A stretch of DNA of 64,000 nucleotides from Thermococcus sp. CX2 (GCF_012027555.1 NZ_SNUQ01000001.1:186001-250000); one strand, 5' to 3'. Numbered from the stretch's first letter, positions 9,004-16,830 are shown. Translations and numbers: made by a program. Notes: generated by a model not told the origin, from the letters alone.

Positions 9004-9297
9004 TCACTCCTGGTGGGCGAGCCATAGGAGCACGCCCTTGACGAACGGCCAGTTGGTGTTGATGTAGTTGCCGTAGTAGGCGTCGCTTATGGCCTTGCTT
9101 GAGCCGTAGGCAACTATCCTGCCGCTTCCGACTTCTACAGCTGCAGCGATGATTGGCTTGGAGCCCTTCTCGTAAATGATGTTTCCGCCCTTGTCCACTG
9201 AATAGGACCTCTTTGCTCATGAGAGCGGCTTTCCTGATGTGAACCATGGGAAGTAGTAGGCCATTCTGTAGGGGTTCTGCTGGATTAGGCTTGTTCA
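9004..9297 (-). pseudogene. Decayed gene, C-terminal fragment with internal stop
   Basis: On the minus strand a continuous-looking protein tail reads NPYRMAYYFPWFTSGKPLS, then a TGA (plus 9217-9219), then about 64 residues ending GVLLWLAHQE and a normal stop at 9004. The piece contains GSGRIVAYGSSKAISDAYYG, which resembles the C-terminal part of large glutaminase-like or surface-associated proteins where a 'flag' residue is followed by a short helical end. Nothing upstream extends the frame with a start or binding site, so this is probably the relic of a much larger gene. I do not recognise the parent family. It occupies most of the 448-base gap between the eIF2B-like and adenosyltransferase genes. 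Confidence 0.6.
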
Positions 9298-9390
9298 CAG
9301 TGTACGTTAAAGGGCCTTTCATCGTCTATAGTGTTCATTGATTTTCGCAAACAATAAAACCTGCCCGGGCAATATTTAGGAGGTGATTCC

Positions 9391-9906
9391 ATGTCGATAA
9401 CCACAAAGACCGGCGACAAGGGTTTAACGGGTCTTTTTACCGGGGACCGCGTTGCCAAGTACTCACCGATAATGGAAGCGAACGGCAACATTGACGAGCT
9501 GAGCAGCTTTCTGGGCGAGGCCAAACACTATGTGCCCGAAGAGATGGCAGAGATACTCGAAAAAATCCAGGTCGAGCTTTACTCGCTCATGGCCGAGATA
9601 GCAAGCAAGGGTAAGTACAAGAAGGTCGGAGAAGAGGAGGTCAAGTGGATGGAAGAGCTCATACAGAGGTACGAAGAGGAGGTTCAGCTGAAGGCTTTCG
9701 TCCTGCCGGGTTCCACGATAGCGAGCGCCAAACTCGACGTGTGCAGGGCCATAGCCAGGAGGGCTGAGAGGGCCGTTGCGCGGCTCGTTCTCGACTACGG
9801 CTTTGGAAACGACGCCCTCAAGTACCTCAACAGACTCAGCGATTTGCTCTTCATAATGGCGCGCGCGATAGAAAAGAGGGAGGGAAAGATAAAAGAGGTC
9901 AAGTAG
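9391..9906 (+). CDS. Cob(I)alamin adenosyltransferase, PduO type
   Basis: 171 residues that transfer the adenosyl group of ATP to cob(I)alamin to form coenzyme B12. The N-terminal TKTGDKGLTGLFTGDRVAK loop binds ATP, and NIDELSSFLGEAK, FVLPG, RAERAVARLV and LKYLNRLSDLLFIMAR are the conserved helices of the PduO fold. The start is an ATG preceded by AGGAGGTGAT, a near-perfect ribosome binding site. Its last 8 bases overlap the convergent MFS gene. B12 synthesis genes are not nearby, so it may serve salvage for B12-dependent enzymes. Confidence 0.95.
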   Translation: MSITTKTGDKGLTGLFTGDRVAKYSPIMEANGNIDELSSFLGEAKHYVPEEMAEILEKIQVELYSLMAEIASKGKYKKVGEEEVKWMEELIQRYEEEVQLKAFVLPGSTIASAKLDVCRAIARRAERAVARLVLDYGFGNDALKYLNRLSDLLFIMARAIEKREGKIKEVK

Positions 9907-11155
9907 CAGGCACGACAGTTGATTCTGTCCTTTCTCTTTTCCTAGTTCCTTCCAGCACTTCCCTGTATCTGACGAAGTAGTATACTGTAACGCCTGTCCA
10001 GAGTGCCCATGCCACCAGCATTATCTCCCAAGCTTCGAACCGTTCGAGGGCCCCTCCCACTATCGCCATTCCCACGGGCATCATCCCGCCAATCAGCAGG
10101 TCGAAGACTGAAAACACCCTTCCCCTAAGTTCACTCGGGATGGCCTTCTGGATCTTGGTCATTATTGGGATGTTTATGAGGGCGTTGAAGATTCCCCAGA
10201 GGACGTTCAGGGCTATGAAAATCTGGAAGAGAATCTTTGCGTCAAAGCCCACAAATGGAGAGATCAGAATTGCCTGTAGGATGGTAAGCCCCATCTGCAC
10301 GAATAGTGAGTGGAAGAGCAGTCCTTCCACCATGTTCCTGAGCTTCGCCATTATGAGGACATTGCCTAGGAGCATGCCCACCATAAATGCAGTCTCCAAG
10401 AGGCCGAACCACTGGGCGGAGAACTCCAGCTGTACTCTGTAGACGTATGGGAGCAGCACCATGAATATCGGATTGAGGAGGAAGTTTATCAGGAGGGCGT
10501 AGGAGAGTATCACCTTCAGGAACCTGCTGGAGCGAAGGAATGCAAACCCCTCTTTCATGTCCCCCAAAATTTGACCAAGGGCCCCAAGAGGCTTTTTCTC
10601 CCAGTGATACTCTATGAAGGCCTCGAAGAGTCCCGAACCGAAGAAGCTGACAGCGTTTATGAGAATGGCCAGCCTTATTCCGCCGAAGGCATAGATTATT
10701 CCGCCGAGTACAGGGCCGGCTATCCTGGCAACGACGCCAAAGGTCTGAAGGAGCGAATTAGCGCTGGCGAGCTCTTCTTCTGGGACTAAATCCGGATACA
10801 TGGCACCAGTTCCAGCCGAAAAGAAGGTTCCCATGATGCTCATTAGGACCTGAACGGCGAGAAGGCTCCTCAGGTCGAGCAGGCTAAATGCTATAACGCC
10901 AAAGAGCAGGGCCCCCCTCAGGATGTCGAACCACACCATCATGGCCTTTCTGTTGTAGCGGTCACCTATCACACCGGCTATCGGCGAGAGGATTACCCTC
11001 GGGACTATTTCGGCTATTATGAAGACGCTCATCATTGCCCCGCTGTGGGTCTGGTCAAGCACGTAGAGGGGCAGAGCGACATCCTGAACTGCCCAGCCTA
11101 GCTGAGAGATGAACCTTCCAACCGCGAAGAGCCAGAAGTTTCGGTTAAACCTCAC
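9899..11155 (-). CDS. MFS transporter (DHA3/enterobactin-exporter-like)
   Basis: 418 residues with twelve predicted membrane segments. The N-terminus (NFWLFAVGRFISQLGWAVQDVALPLYVLDQTHSGAMM), the GVIGDRYNRKAMMVWFD loop between helices 2 and 3 and the central PSELRGRVFSVFDLLIGG motif define the MFS_3 / DHA3 branch of drug or siderophore exporters. The last ~20 residues are a hydrophilic cytoplasmic tail. Its 3' end overlaps the convergent adenosyltransferase by 8 bases. The upstream DUF4097 operon ends only 44 bases away on the same strand, so read-through is possible. Confidence 0.88.
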   Translation of the reverse strand: MRFNRNFWLFAVGRFISQLGWAVQDVALPLYVLDQTHSGAMMSVFIIAEIVPRVILSPIAGVIGDRYNRKAMMVWFDILRGALLFGVIAFSLLDLRSLLAVQVLMSIMGTFFSAGTGAMYPDLVPEEELASANSLLQTFGVVARIAGPVLGGIIYAFGGIRLAILINAVSFFGSGLFEAFIEYHWEKKPLGALGQILGDMKEGFAFLRSSRFLKVILSYALLINFLLNPIFMVLLPYVYRVQLEFSAQWFGLLETAFMVGMLLGNVLIMAKLRNMVEGLLFHSLFVQMGLTILQAILISPFVGFDAKILFQIFIALNVLWGIFNALINIPIMTKIQKAIPSELRGRVFSVFDLLIGGMMPVGMAIVGGALERFEAWEIMLVAWALWTGVTVYYFVRYREVLEGTRKRERTESTVVPAT

Positions 11156-11199
11156 GCTTTCACCGCCTCTCTATGGGCTGTCCCTATTAAAAAGAAAGC

Positions 11200-11856
11200 T
11201 CAGAGAAGCTCGACGGTTATCGAGCCATTGACCGTGTGTATTTTCACCTCGTATTCACCCGTGCCTATCACGGGCTCGTCGAGGTTGACCAGGTGAACAC
11301 TCCCGTTCACGCGCTTCACGCTTATCCTAGCATCGCAGAACTCGGTGAGGTATAGCCTAACGCTTCCGTTTACAGTACTTATTTCTGCGTCTTCTTCAAG
11401 CTCTTCAATAGTTATCTCCATCCTGCCATTGACTGTGGAAGCTTTGAGCGGGCCCGCACTCGTGAAATGGGCCTTAATAGGGCCGTTAACGGAGCTTATC
11501 GTTCCAGCAATACAGTTTTTAAGTTCCATCTTTCCATTTACAACGGTGACGTTCTCGAACCCAACGCCCTCAGCTGTAATTTCCCCGTTTACCATCTTGG
11601 CAGTCACCACGGCCTTTTTCGGAATCTTCACCTCTATCTCCGCCCAGCCGTCCGAGGACTTCTGGAAAATACCCAGGACCCTCTTCCCCGTGGGCTTTTC
11701 CTTGATGACGAGCTTGCTTCCCCTCTGCTCCGCTTCCACTTCGACCTCGCCGTGGGGAGTATAGCTGACCTCCGCGTAGTCTTCATCCCAGGCTTCGAGC
11801 CTTACCTTTCCGTTCACGGCCTTGATATCGACTTCCTTAACGTTCTCGAATCTCAT
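11200..11856 (-). CDS. DUF4097-type beta-repeat protein with eight VNG repeats
   Basis: 218 residues without a signal peptide. Eight short beta repeats each contain V-N-G: KAVNGKVRL, KMVNGEITA, TVVNGKMEL, SSVNGPIKA, STVNGRMEI, STVNGSVRL, KRVNGSVHL and HTVNGSITV. This pattern is characteristic of DUF4097 (putative adhesin) beta-helix domains, often encoded beside membrane or regulator proteins. It is the last gene of the ArsR operon. Its ATG overlaps the TGA of the 41-residue ORF (TGATG), indicating translational coupling. Lack of a signal peptide suggests a cytoplasmic or membrane-associated role rather than adhesion. Confidence 0.8.
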   Translation of the reverse strand: MRFENVKEVDIKAVNGKVRLEAWDEDYAEVSYTPHGEVEVEAEQRGSKLVIKEKPTGKRVLGIFQKSSDGWAEIEVKIPKKAVVTAKMVNGEITAEGVGFENVTVVNGKMELKNCIAGTISSVNGPIKAHFTSAGPLKASTVNGRMEITIEELEEDAEISTVNGSVRLYLTEFCDARISVKRVNGSVHLVNLDEPVIGTGEYEVKIHTVNGSITVELL

Positions 11857-11981
11857 CAGAGCACCCCCTTCAAAAGGGAAGGGCTGAAATCGAAGAGCGG
11901 CCTTTCGTGGCCAGTTTTTGCATCATTTCCACTGGGGCTTTCAGCGCTGCAGTCCCTCACTATCACCACTGCTGTCTTCAT
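11856..11981 (-). CDS. Small coupled ORF, 41 residues, unknown function
   Basis: A short frame begins at ATG (plus 11979-11981), 6 bases after the stop of the 434-residue membrane protein, and ends in TGA that shares bases with the start codon of the DUF4097 gene. GGGGTGA, which overlaps the upstream stop, is a good ribosome binding site 5 bases before its ATG. The product starts MKTAVVIVRDCSAESP and is otherwise hydrophilic, with one cysteine. The tight packing (binding site, coupling at both ends, no gap) argues for real translation. I recognise no family, and it could instead act only as a coupling leader. Confidence 0.55.
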   Translation of the reverse strand: MKTAVVIVRDCSAESPSGNDAKTGHERPLFDFSPSLLKGVL

Positions 11982-11986
11982 TCCAC

Positions 11987-13291
11987 TCACCCCAGGTACT
12001 CCATCAGCTCGTCGAGAAGCTCCTTCACGCGCCTGCTCAGCCTCGCCCTGTCTATTCCAAGGCCCTCTATCAGCTCGGCGCTCTGCTCCTCGACTATCTC
12101 CTTGGCCTTCCCCATGACGAGCCTGTATGCATCTTGGCTCTCGATGGTGTGGCTCTTTCCACCGACCCTTATGCGGACTTTTCCATCCCGAGCGGAGATC
12201 ACAACGTCCTCGATGCGTATCTTCGCCCTGCCCCTGCCGACGGTTATCGAGACGTCCCCGGAACGGAGTGAAACGTGATCCCTTCCGATGGCGAGGCTTT
12301 CGCTCCCGCTCCTGTAAAGAACCCTCTCGCCCTCGACTTCTATGGAGTAGTCCTCGGTTTCAATCCTCAACCTGTTCCCAACCTTCGTGAGCTGGAATCC
12401 GTTGGTGAGCTCCCTTATGGTGAGCATCTCGCTTGGCGGCTTCTCGGGATGTCCCTCCCGGAACCTCATCGGCCCTATCTTGACCTCCTCGCCCGCCGGG
12501 GTCTCGATGACCTCTATGAAGGGCAGCTTGACGTACTCGAAGCCCTCTCCCTCGTAGACCTTGATGAAGCCGAGGTCAACCACGGTGTTCCTTTTGGAGC
12601 CCTTATACATCCTGTCCGGGTTTATCAGCTCGCTGGCCCTCTCCACGAAGGCTGGATCTGGGGAGGTCTTCTTTCCGGCGATGTTGGCAGAAGTCCAGAC
12701 CGCTACCGGTGGCAGGAGCCTTTTCCTAACAACGCCGAGAGGAGTTTCCGCTTCAACGGTGACTTCTCCCTCTATGACCCACCCGACTTTTTTCCTTCCG
12801 AACCTTATGGGGTACGCTTTACCGCTCCCGGTGAGCTTTACGTCGTCAAAATCAACGCCACCGAATTCGTAGGCGCTTTTCTCAACCTTTATATCGAGCC
12901 GCTTTTCGTCGAATTTAGCCATAAGGAGACCGGCTATTACCAACACAACTGCGTAGGCGAAGGCTGTCCCAGCATAACCGCTGAGCTCCTTGGACATGCC
13001 GAGCCACTTCCCGAAGAACAGGAATACGCTCGTCCAGAAGGCACCTTTGGCCAGGGCAAAGATTACCCCGCTCACCGTCACTCCAAACCATTTACCAACG
13101 CTCAGCAGCTCAAAGGCAAATATGAGGGTGATTACCGCGTAAACTAAGTAGTCGTTGTAGGCTTCCAGCATCAGCGGTCCCTTGAAGAGCCAGACGAGAA
13201 GCAGAACAGCCGTAAGACCCTTCAGGTACTCGGCGAGCTTAAACCTAGGACTCTCATGTGTCACCACACGATATTTCCACTCAAAACTCAT
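11987..13291 (-). CDS. Membrane protein with large soluble C-terminal domain, unknown function
   Basis: 434 residues. Residues ~22-125 contain three or four hydrophobic helices (LTAVLLLVWLF, YAVITLIFAFELL, GAFWTSVFLFFG, AYAVVLVIAGLLMA). The remaining ~300 residues are soluble, with many short beta-strand repeats near 300-390 (SIEVEGERVLYRSG, SLAIGRDHVSLRSG, SITVGRGRAKIRI, VISARDGKVRIRVGG) reminiscent of the DUF4097-like repeats encoded downstream. The C-terminus is helical. It overlaps the ArsR regulator by 4 bases (ATGA), so the two are translated together. The function is unknown. A sensor or effector controlled by the regulator is a reasonable inference. Confidence 0.75.
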   Translation of the reverse strand: MSFEWKYRVVTHESPRFKLAEYLKGLTAVLLLVWLFKGPLMLEAYNDYLVYAVITLIFAFELLSVGKWFGVTVSGVIFALAKGAFWTSVFLFFGKWLGMSKELSGYAGTAFAYAVVLVIAGLLMAKFDEKRLDIKVEKSAYEFGGVDFDDVKLTGSGKAYPIRFGRKKVGWVIEGEVTVEAETPLGVVRKRLLPPVAVWTSANIAGKKTSPDPAFVERASELINPDRMYKGSKRNTVVDLGFIKVYEGEGFEYVKLPFIEVIETPAGEEVKIGPMRFREGHPEKPPSEMLTIRELTNGFQLTKVGNRLRIETEDYSIEVEGERVLYRSGSESLAIGRDHVSLRSGDVSITVGRGRAKIRIEDVVISARDGKVRIRVGGKSHTIESQDAYRLVMGKAKEIVEEQSAELIEGLGIDRARLSRRVKELLDELMEYLG

Positions 13292-13692
13292 TCTTCCACC
13301 TCCTCCAGGGCAGTAATTATCTCAAGCAAACGCAAAAACAAACGGCCGTCAGGCGTTATCTCGTACTTGTCACCCTTTCTGACCATTCTCGTTTTGACGA
13401 GAAGTTTGAGATGATGACTTACCGTTGGGCTCTCCACGCCAAGGGCTTCCTTTATCTCCTTGAAGCCCATCGGCTTCTCGGAGAGCATCTTGAGTATCCT
13501 TATCCTGTCCGGGTTGGCGAGGGCTTTGAGCGTCCTCGCTGCCTTCTCTTCGTCAAGCTCTGGAAGGCTCTCGAGCTTCTTCCTGAGCCGGGCCTTTATC
13601 GAGAGCATCACCTCGTCGACGGGGTCAATGCTCTCTTCAAGCATCTCCAGCCTCTTTTTCAGCTCCTCGAGCTGAACCTTCAGATCCTCCAT
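13288..13692 (-). CDS. ArsR-family winged-helix transcriptional regulator
   Basis: 134 residues. The N-terminal ~45 residues form a charged coiled-coil segment (MEDLKVQLEELKKRLEMLEE...). Residues ~60-125 are an ArsR/HTH_5 winged helix: TLKALANPDRIRILKMLSEKPMGFKEIKEALG, then SPTVSHHLKLLVKTRMV (recognition helix) and KGDKYEITPDGRLFL (wing). No metal-binding cysteine motif is present. A longer in-frame start exists, but GGTGGTAGC precedes ATG 13692, and the extension would run through the promoter. It is the first gene of the operon with the membrane protein, 41-residue ORF and DUF4097 gene, and probably autoregulates through the palindrome just upstream. Confidence 0.9.
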   Translation of the reverse strand: MEDLKVQLEELKKRLEMLEESIDPVDEVMLSIKARLRKKLESLPELDEEKAARTLKALANPDRIRILKMLSEKPMGFKEIKEALGVESPTVSHHLKLLVKTRMVRKGDKYEITPDGRLFLRLLEIITALEEVEE

Positions 13693-13703
13693 GCTACCAC
13701 CAG

Positions 13704-13734
13704 GTACAGACTTTTGTAGTACAATTTTCTGTAC
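13704..13734 (-). promoter_or_regulatory. Palindromic operator candidate over the ArsR operon start site
   Basis: A 31-base dyad centred on 13719 has perfect outer arms GTACAGA (13704-13710) and TCTGTAC (13728-13734) and perfect inner arms TTGTA and TACAA around the central G. On the minus strand a TATA box (TTTTATATAC, plus 13751-13760) predicts transcription start near 13729, inside the dyad. A repressor bound here would block initiation, and the adjacent gene encodes an ArsR-type regulator. Confidence 0.6.
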
Positions 13735-13750
13735 TTGACTTGGGCAGTAG

Positions 13751-13760
13751 GTATATAAAA
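13751..13760 (-). promoter_or_regulatory. TATA box of the ArsR operon
   Basis: TTTTATATAC on the minus strand, preceded by the A-rich AAAC that could serve as a BRE. The expected start site, about 25 bases downstream, falls on the palindrome at 13704-13734 and leaves a leader of about 37 bases before ATG 13692 with its GGTGGT binding site. Confidence 0.55.
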
Positions 13761-13815
13761 GTTTATCGGTCTCTGATGCCAAAAACGTTTTAACGCTTAG
13801 ACCCCACTCTCAACC

Positions 13816-14697
13816 ATGAACATCGCCGAGATGCTCGGGCTCATCGCTTTAGGTTACGTCCTCAAGCTGATGATTAAAGACGACAAGCCCTTTGATTACC
13901 TCCGCATTCTAGTAAACGACTTCCTCTTGGCCCTTTTCATCTTCGGCAACGTCGCGAGCAAGGATTTGGCATACCTCCTCAGCATCAAGACTGTCTTCCT
14001 CTACGTTTTCCTGGTAATCGCCCTCAGCCTTGGCCTCTCCTATGCCTATGGGAGGGTTTTCCTTAAGGACAAGAAGTGGGCTGGCGCCCTGATGGTTCTA
14101 TCGGTTTATCCGAACACCGCCGCCCTGGGCTTCCCCATAGCGAGCCTCTTCCTTGACGACATAACGCCGGCCATACTCTACTCGACCACCAACTCGATGA
14201 TAGTGCTTCCCATAGTCACGTTCATAGCCGCCCACTACTCCAGCGGAGGGGCATCGATAAAGAGAAGCTTCATAAAGGCCCTCAAGTTCCCCCCGACCAT
14301 CGCTAACCTTATCGCTTTGGCCATCGTTATCGCGGGAATAAAGCTTCCTCCCTCACTCCTCGACCCGATAAAGACCATCGGATGGTGGAGCATCCCTCTG
14401 CTTGTCATATACTTCGGCTCCCGCATAAGCTTCAGCGGGTTCCAGGCCAAAAAGCTTCTCGAGGTCGGGGCGTTCAGGATAGCGGTGCCATTCCTGTTCG
14501 TGTTCCTCACCCTGCGCTTTGCGAACCAGAACATCTTCTACTCCGTCCTCGTCGAGGCTTCGATGCCTCCGGCCATAGCGGCCAACGCGATTTTGGCCCA
14601 GTACAAACTGAAGGCCGAGGAGGCGATAAGCGTTACATTCGTGCTGACGCTGGCGGTTATTGGCCTGTTCATGGTGCTCAAAATCTTTGGAGTCTGA
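13816..14697 (+). CDS. AEC family transporter (auxin efflux carrier/malate permease type)
   Basis: 293 residues and about ten membrane segments. LGLIALGYVLKLM at the N-terminus, GALMVLSVYPNTAALGFPIASLFL in the first half and EASMPPAIAANAILAQYKLKAEEAISVTFVLTLA near the C-terminus are the two pseudo-symmetric crossover regions of the AEC/Mem_trans family. These carriers move organic acids or related anions. ATG 13816 follows closely on a TATA-like CGTTTTAACG (~13786-13795), implying a very short leader. It is divergent from the ArsR operon, with which it shares a 123-base intergenic region. Confidence 0.87.
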   Translation: MNIAEMLGLIALGYVLKLMIKDDKPFDYLRILVNDFLLALFIFGNVASKDLAYLLSIKTVFLYVFLVIALSLGLSYAYGRVFLKDKKWAGALMVLSVYPNTAALGFPIASLFLDDITPAILYSTTNSMIVLPIVTFIAAHYSSGGASIKRSFIKALKFPPTIANLIALAIVIAGIKLPPSLLDPIKTIGWWSIPLLVIYFGSRISFSGFQAKKLLEVGAFRIAVPFLFVFLTLRFANQNIFYSVLVEASMPPAIAANAILAQYKLKAEEAISVTFVLTLAVIGLFMVLKIFGV

Positions 14698-14752
14698 TTC
14701 GACCTTCCGATTAGGTTTTAAGCAGACGGAGGAATATTCTGCGGTGGTTATC

Positions 14753-15772
14753 ATGGAGCGCGTGGTCGAGGTACTCAAAGAGATTCTGGAGATACCTTCC
14801 CCGACCGGCTACACCGTTGAGGTCATGGAGCACATAGGGAATCTCCTGCGTGAGAACGGAGTAAATACTTACTACACCAACAAAGGGGCCTTGATAGCGA
14901 GCAACCATCCAGAACCGGAGCTCGTGATAGCGGCTCACGTGGATACTCTCGGGGCGATGGTGAAGGGAATCCTTCCGGATGGACATCTCTCATTCACAAG
15001 AATCGGCGGTCTTCTTCTGCCCACCTTCGAGGGCGAGTACTGCACCATAATAACCCGCTCGGGCAAGCGCTATCGCGGAACGCTCCTCCTCAAGAACCCG
15101 AGCGTCCACGTGAACAGAGATGCCGGAAAGAAGGAGCGCAAGGAGGAGAACATGTACATAAGGCTCGATGCAGAGGTCGAGAAGAGAGAAGACACCGAAA
15201 AGCTCGGCATAAGGCCAGGCGATTTCATAGCCTTTGATGCAAAGTTTGAGTACGTGAACGGCTTCGTCAAGGCCCACTTCCTCGATGACAAGGCGAGCGT
15301 GGCCGTGCTGATAGACTTAATCCTTGACTTGGGAGCCGAAGCCCTTGAGAAGCTTCCGGTAGCGTTCTTCTTCTCGCCCTACGAAGAGGTCGGCCACGGC
15401 GGTTCGGCTGGCTATCCACCAACGATAAAGGAGCTGCTCGTTGTGGACATGGGCGTCGTCGGCGATGGCGTCGCTGGCAAAGAGACGGCCGTTTCAATAG
15501 CGGCCAAAGATTCAAGCGGCCCCTATGACTACGGCATGACGACGAAGCTGATAGAGCTGGCGGAGAAGCACGACATCCCCCACGTCATTGATGTCTTCCC
15601 CTACTACGGCTCTGACGGGAGCGCCGCCCTGAGGGCGGGCTGGGACGTCCGTGTGGCGCTCATAGGCCCTGGAGTTCACGCAAGCCACGGCATGGAGCGC
15701 ACTCACGTCAAGGGGCTTAATGCGACGAAAGAGTTGATCAGAGCTTATATCGAGGAGAAGTTCGGGGTTTGA
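14753..15772 (+). CDS. M42 family metallo-aminopeptidase (TET-type)
   Basis: 339 residues. Family features: IPSPTGYTVEVMEHI at residues ~14-28, the first metal histidine in VIAAHVDTLGAMV (~61-73), the bridging Asp in FLDDKASVAVLIDL (~182), the catalytic Glu pair in FSPYEEVGHGGSAG (~211-224), an Asp in VVDMG, and the final His in GPGVHASHGMERTH (~303-316). Archaeal M42 enzymes assemble into tetrahedral dodecamers (TET) that trim peptides in the cytoplasm after the proteasome. ATG 14753 has GGTGGTTATC directly upstream. It follows the AEC gene by 55 bases, with a TATA-like GGTTTTAAG in between. Confidence 0.93.
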   Translation: MERVVEVLKEILEIPSPTGYTVEVMEHIGNLLRENGVNTYYTNKGALIASNHPEPELVIAAHVDTLGAMVKGILPDGHLSFTRIGGLLLPTFEGEYCTIITRSGKRYRGTLLLKNPSVHVNRDAGKKERKEENMYIRLDAEVEKREDTEKLGIRPGDFIAFDAKFEYVNGFVKAHFLDDKASVAVLIDLILDLGAEALEKLPVAFFFSPYEEVGHGGSAGYPPTIKELLVVDMGVVGDGVAGKETAVSIAAKDSSGPYDYGMTTKLIELAEKHDIPHVIDVFPYYGSDGSAALRAGWDVRVALIGPGVHASHGMERTHVKGLNATKELIRAYIEEKFGV

Positions 15773-15917
15773 ACATCTCCTTCTTTACCCTTCTGAAAGC
15801 CGACCCACAGAAATTCCTATCAGACTCCTTCTTGCGAGAAGCTACTCATTACATCGCCATCAAAGGAGAAAAATCGAGAGGGAAGCCTCACTCTAACTTA
15901 GCCCCACACCGGGCAGA

Positions 15918-16054
15918 ACTGGCACCCTCAGGGACTACGTGGCCGTTGTGCTGACCATGCCAAGGTTCTGGAGGTGGCCGGATGGGTCCTCGACTGGCTC
16001 GACTCCCTCGAGGCCGGCATAGACGTCTACGAAAAGGAATTCTACGGGGACTGA
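15918..16054 (+). pseudogene. Degraded gene tail with a probable frameshift
   Basis: Two adjacent frames together read like one protein end. GTLRDYVAVVL in the first frame is followed, after a shift near 15950, by DHAKVLEVAGWVLDWLDSLEAG... ending in FYGD and TGA 16052-16054. No start codon or binding site precedes it, and the rest of the gap back to 15773 holds nothing recognisable. The helical, acidic sequence is plausible protein but I cannot name the family. It overlaps the convergent HAD gene end by 13 bases. Confidence 0.35.
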
Positions 16055-16719
16055 GTTTTATTTTCTCCTTTGAGCTCTTTTATCAGCCCAACCAGCTCCC
16101 AGAGGTCGCTTACGTAGTAGTCAGCACCCTCCACCTTTCCGAAGCGGGTGACGTTGACGGCCTTCATTCCCGCGCGGTGGGCAGCCAAAACGTCATGAGT
16201 GCTGTCACCAACCACTATGGCCTCCTCCGGCTTGAGGCCCAGCGCCTTGAGGGCCTTCTCCACGAGGTAGGGATTGGGCTTAACTCCATCTAGATTGGAG
16301 TAGTCCTTGCCGTAAACAACGTCGAAGTACTTCCTCAGGCCGAAGATGTCAAGGACGAACTCTGTGCACTCCTGGGAGGCGTTGCTCACCGCGGCGAGCT
16401 TCAGGCCCATCTCCTTCAGCTCTCCCAGAGCATCAACGTCAGGGAAAGGCTTTATTCTTCCCATCTCCGCCATTTTCCTGCGGTATTCCAGGTTCACCTC
16501 GTCCACGAGCTTCCAGAACTCGACGTGATCGATCCCAAAGCGCTCGACGTAGCTCCTGGGCAACTCACCGGTCACCGTTTTTCGGTAGTTTTCGTAGTCC
16601 AGCTCTATTCCCTGCCTCCTGAGCGCGGGGAGAACCCAGTTCTCGTACCATTCGCGGTGATCATAGCCCTCATAGTAGACGAGGGTCTCATCCACGTCGA
16701 AGATTAAACCCTTAAGCAT
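16042..16719 (-). CDS. HAD-superfamily hydrolase (phosphatase-like)
   Basis: 225 residues with all four HAD motifs: I, IFDVDETLVYY (Asp nucleophile near residue 8); II, AAVSNASQ (~114); III, the lysine in DGVKPNPYLVEKAL (~154); IV, AIVVGDSTHDVLAAHRAG (~178). A C1-type helical cap lies between I and II. The DxDET form and NPYLVEKAL context are usual for small-molecule phosphatases (phosphoglycolate phosphatase-like). The substrate is not readable. The start codon abuts the D box of a box C/D sRNA candidate, and GGAGG, part of that element, is the ribosome binding site. Confidence 0.92.
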   Translation of the reverse strand: MLKGLIFDVDETLVYYEGYDHREWYENWVLPALRRQGIELDYENYRKTVTGELPRSYVERFGIDHVEFWKLVDEVNLEYRRKMAEMGRIKPFPDVDALGELKEMGLKLAAVSNASQECTEFVLDIFGLRKYFDVVYGKDYSNLDGVKPNPYLVEKALKALGLKPEEAIVVGDSTHDVLAAHRAGMKAVNVTRFGKVEGADYYVSDLWELVGLIKELKGENKTQSP

Positions 16720-16792
16720 GCCTCAGCCTCCTGGACTGCTCATCACTTTACCGCGAAGCGCGGTTTCAGCCGGTTGATCCTTCTTCATCGGC
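16720..16792 (-). ncRNA. Box C/D guide sRNA candidate in the HAD gene leader (16S rRNA 5'-end guide)
   Basis: On the minus strand the order is GCC, G, box C ATGAAGA (16788-16782), a 12-base guide AGGATCAACCGG, box D' CTGA (16769-16766), a 19-base spacer forming a CCGCG/CGCGG hairpin, box C' GTGATGA (16746-16740), a 13-base second guide, box D CTGA (16726-16723) and GGC. GCC/GGC can form the terminal stem. The first guide is exactly complementary to CCGGTTGATCCT, the conserved 5' end of archaeal 16S rRNA, placing predicted 2'-O-methylation on the U of CCGGU. A TATA box (GCTTTTAA, ~16816-16823) predicts a start near 16794. Box C deviates at one base (A for U). Confidence 0.65.
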
Positions 16793-16830
16793 GAAAGGAG
16801 TTAAGGAAAAAGGGGTTAAAAGCTTAGGGC

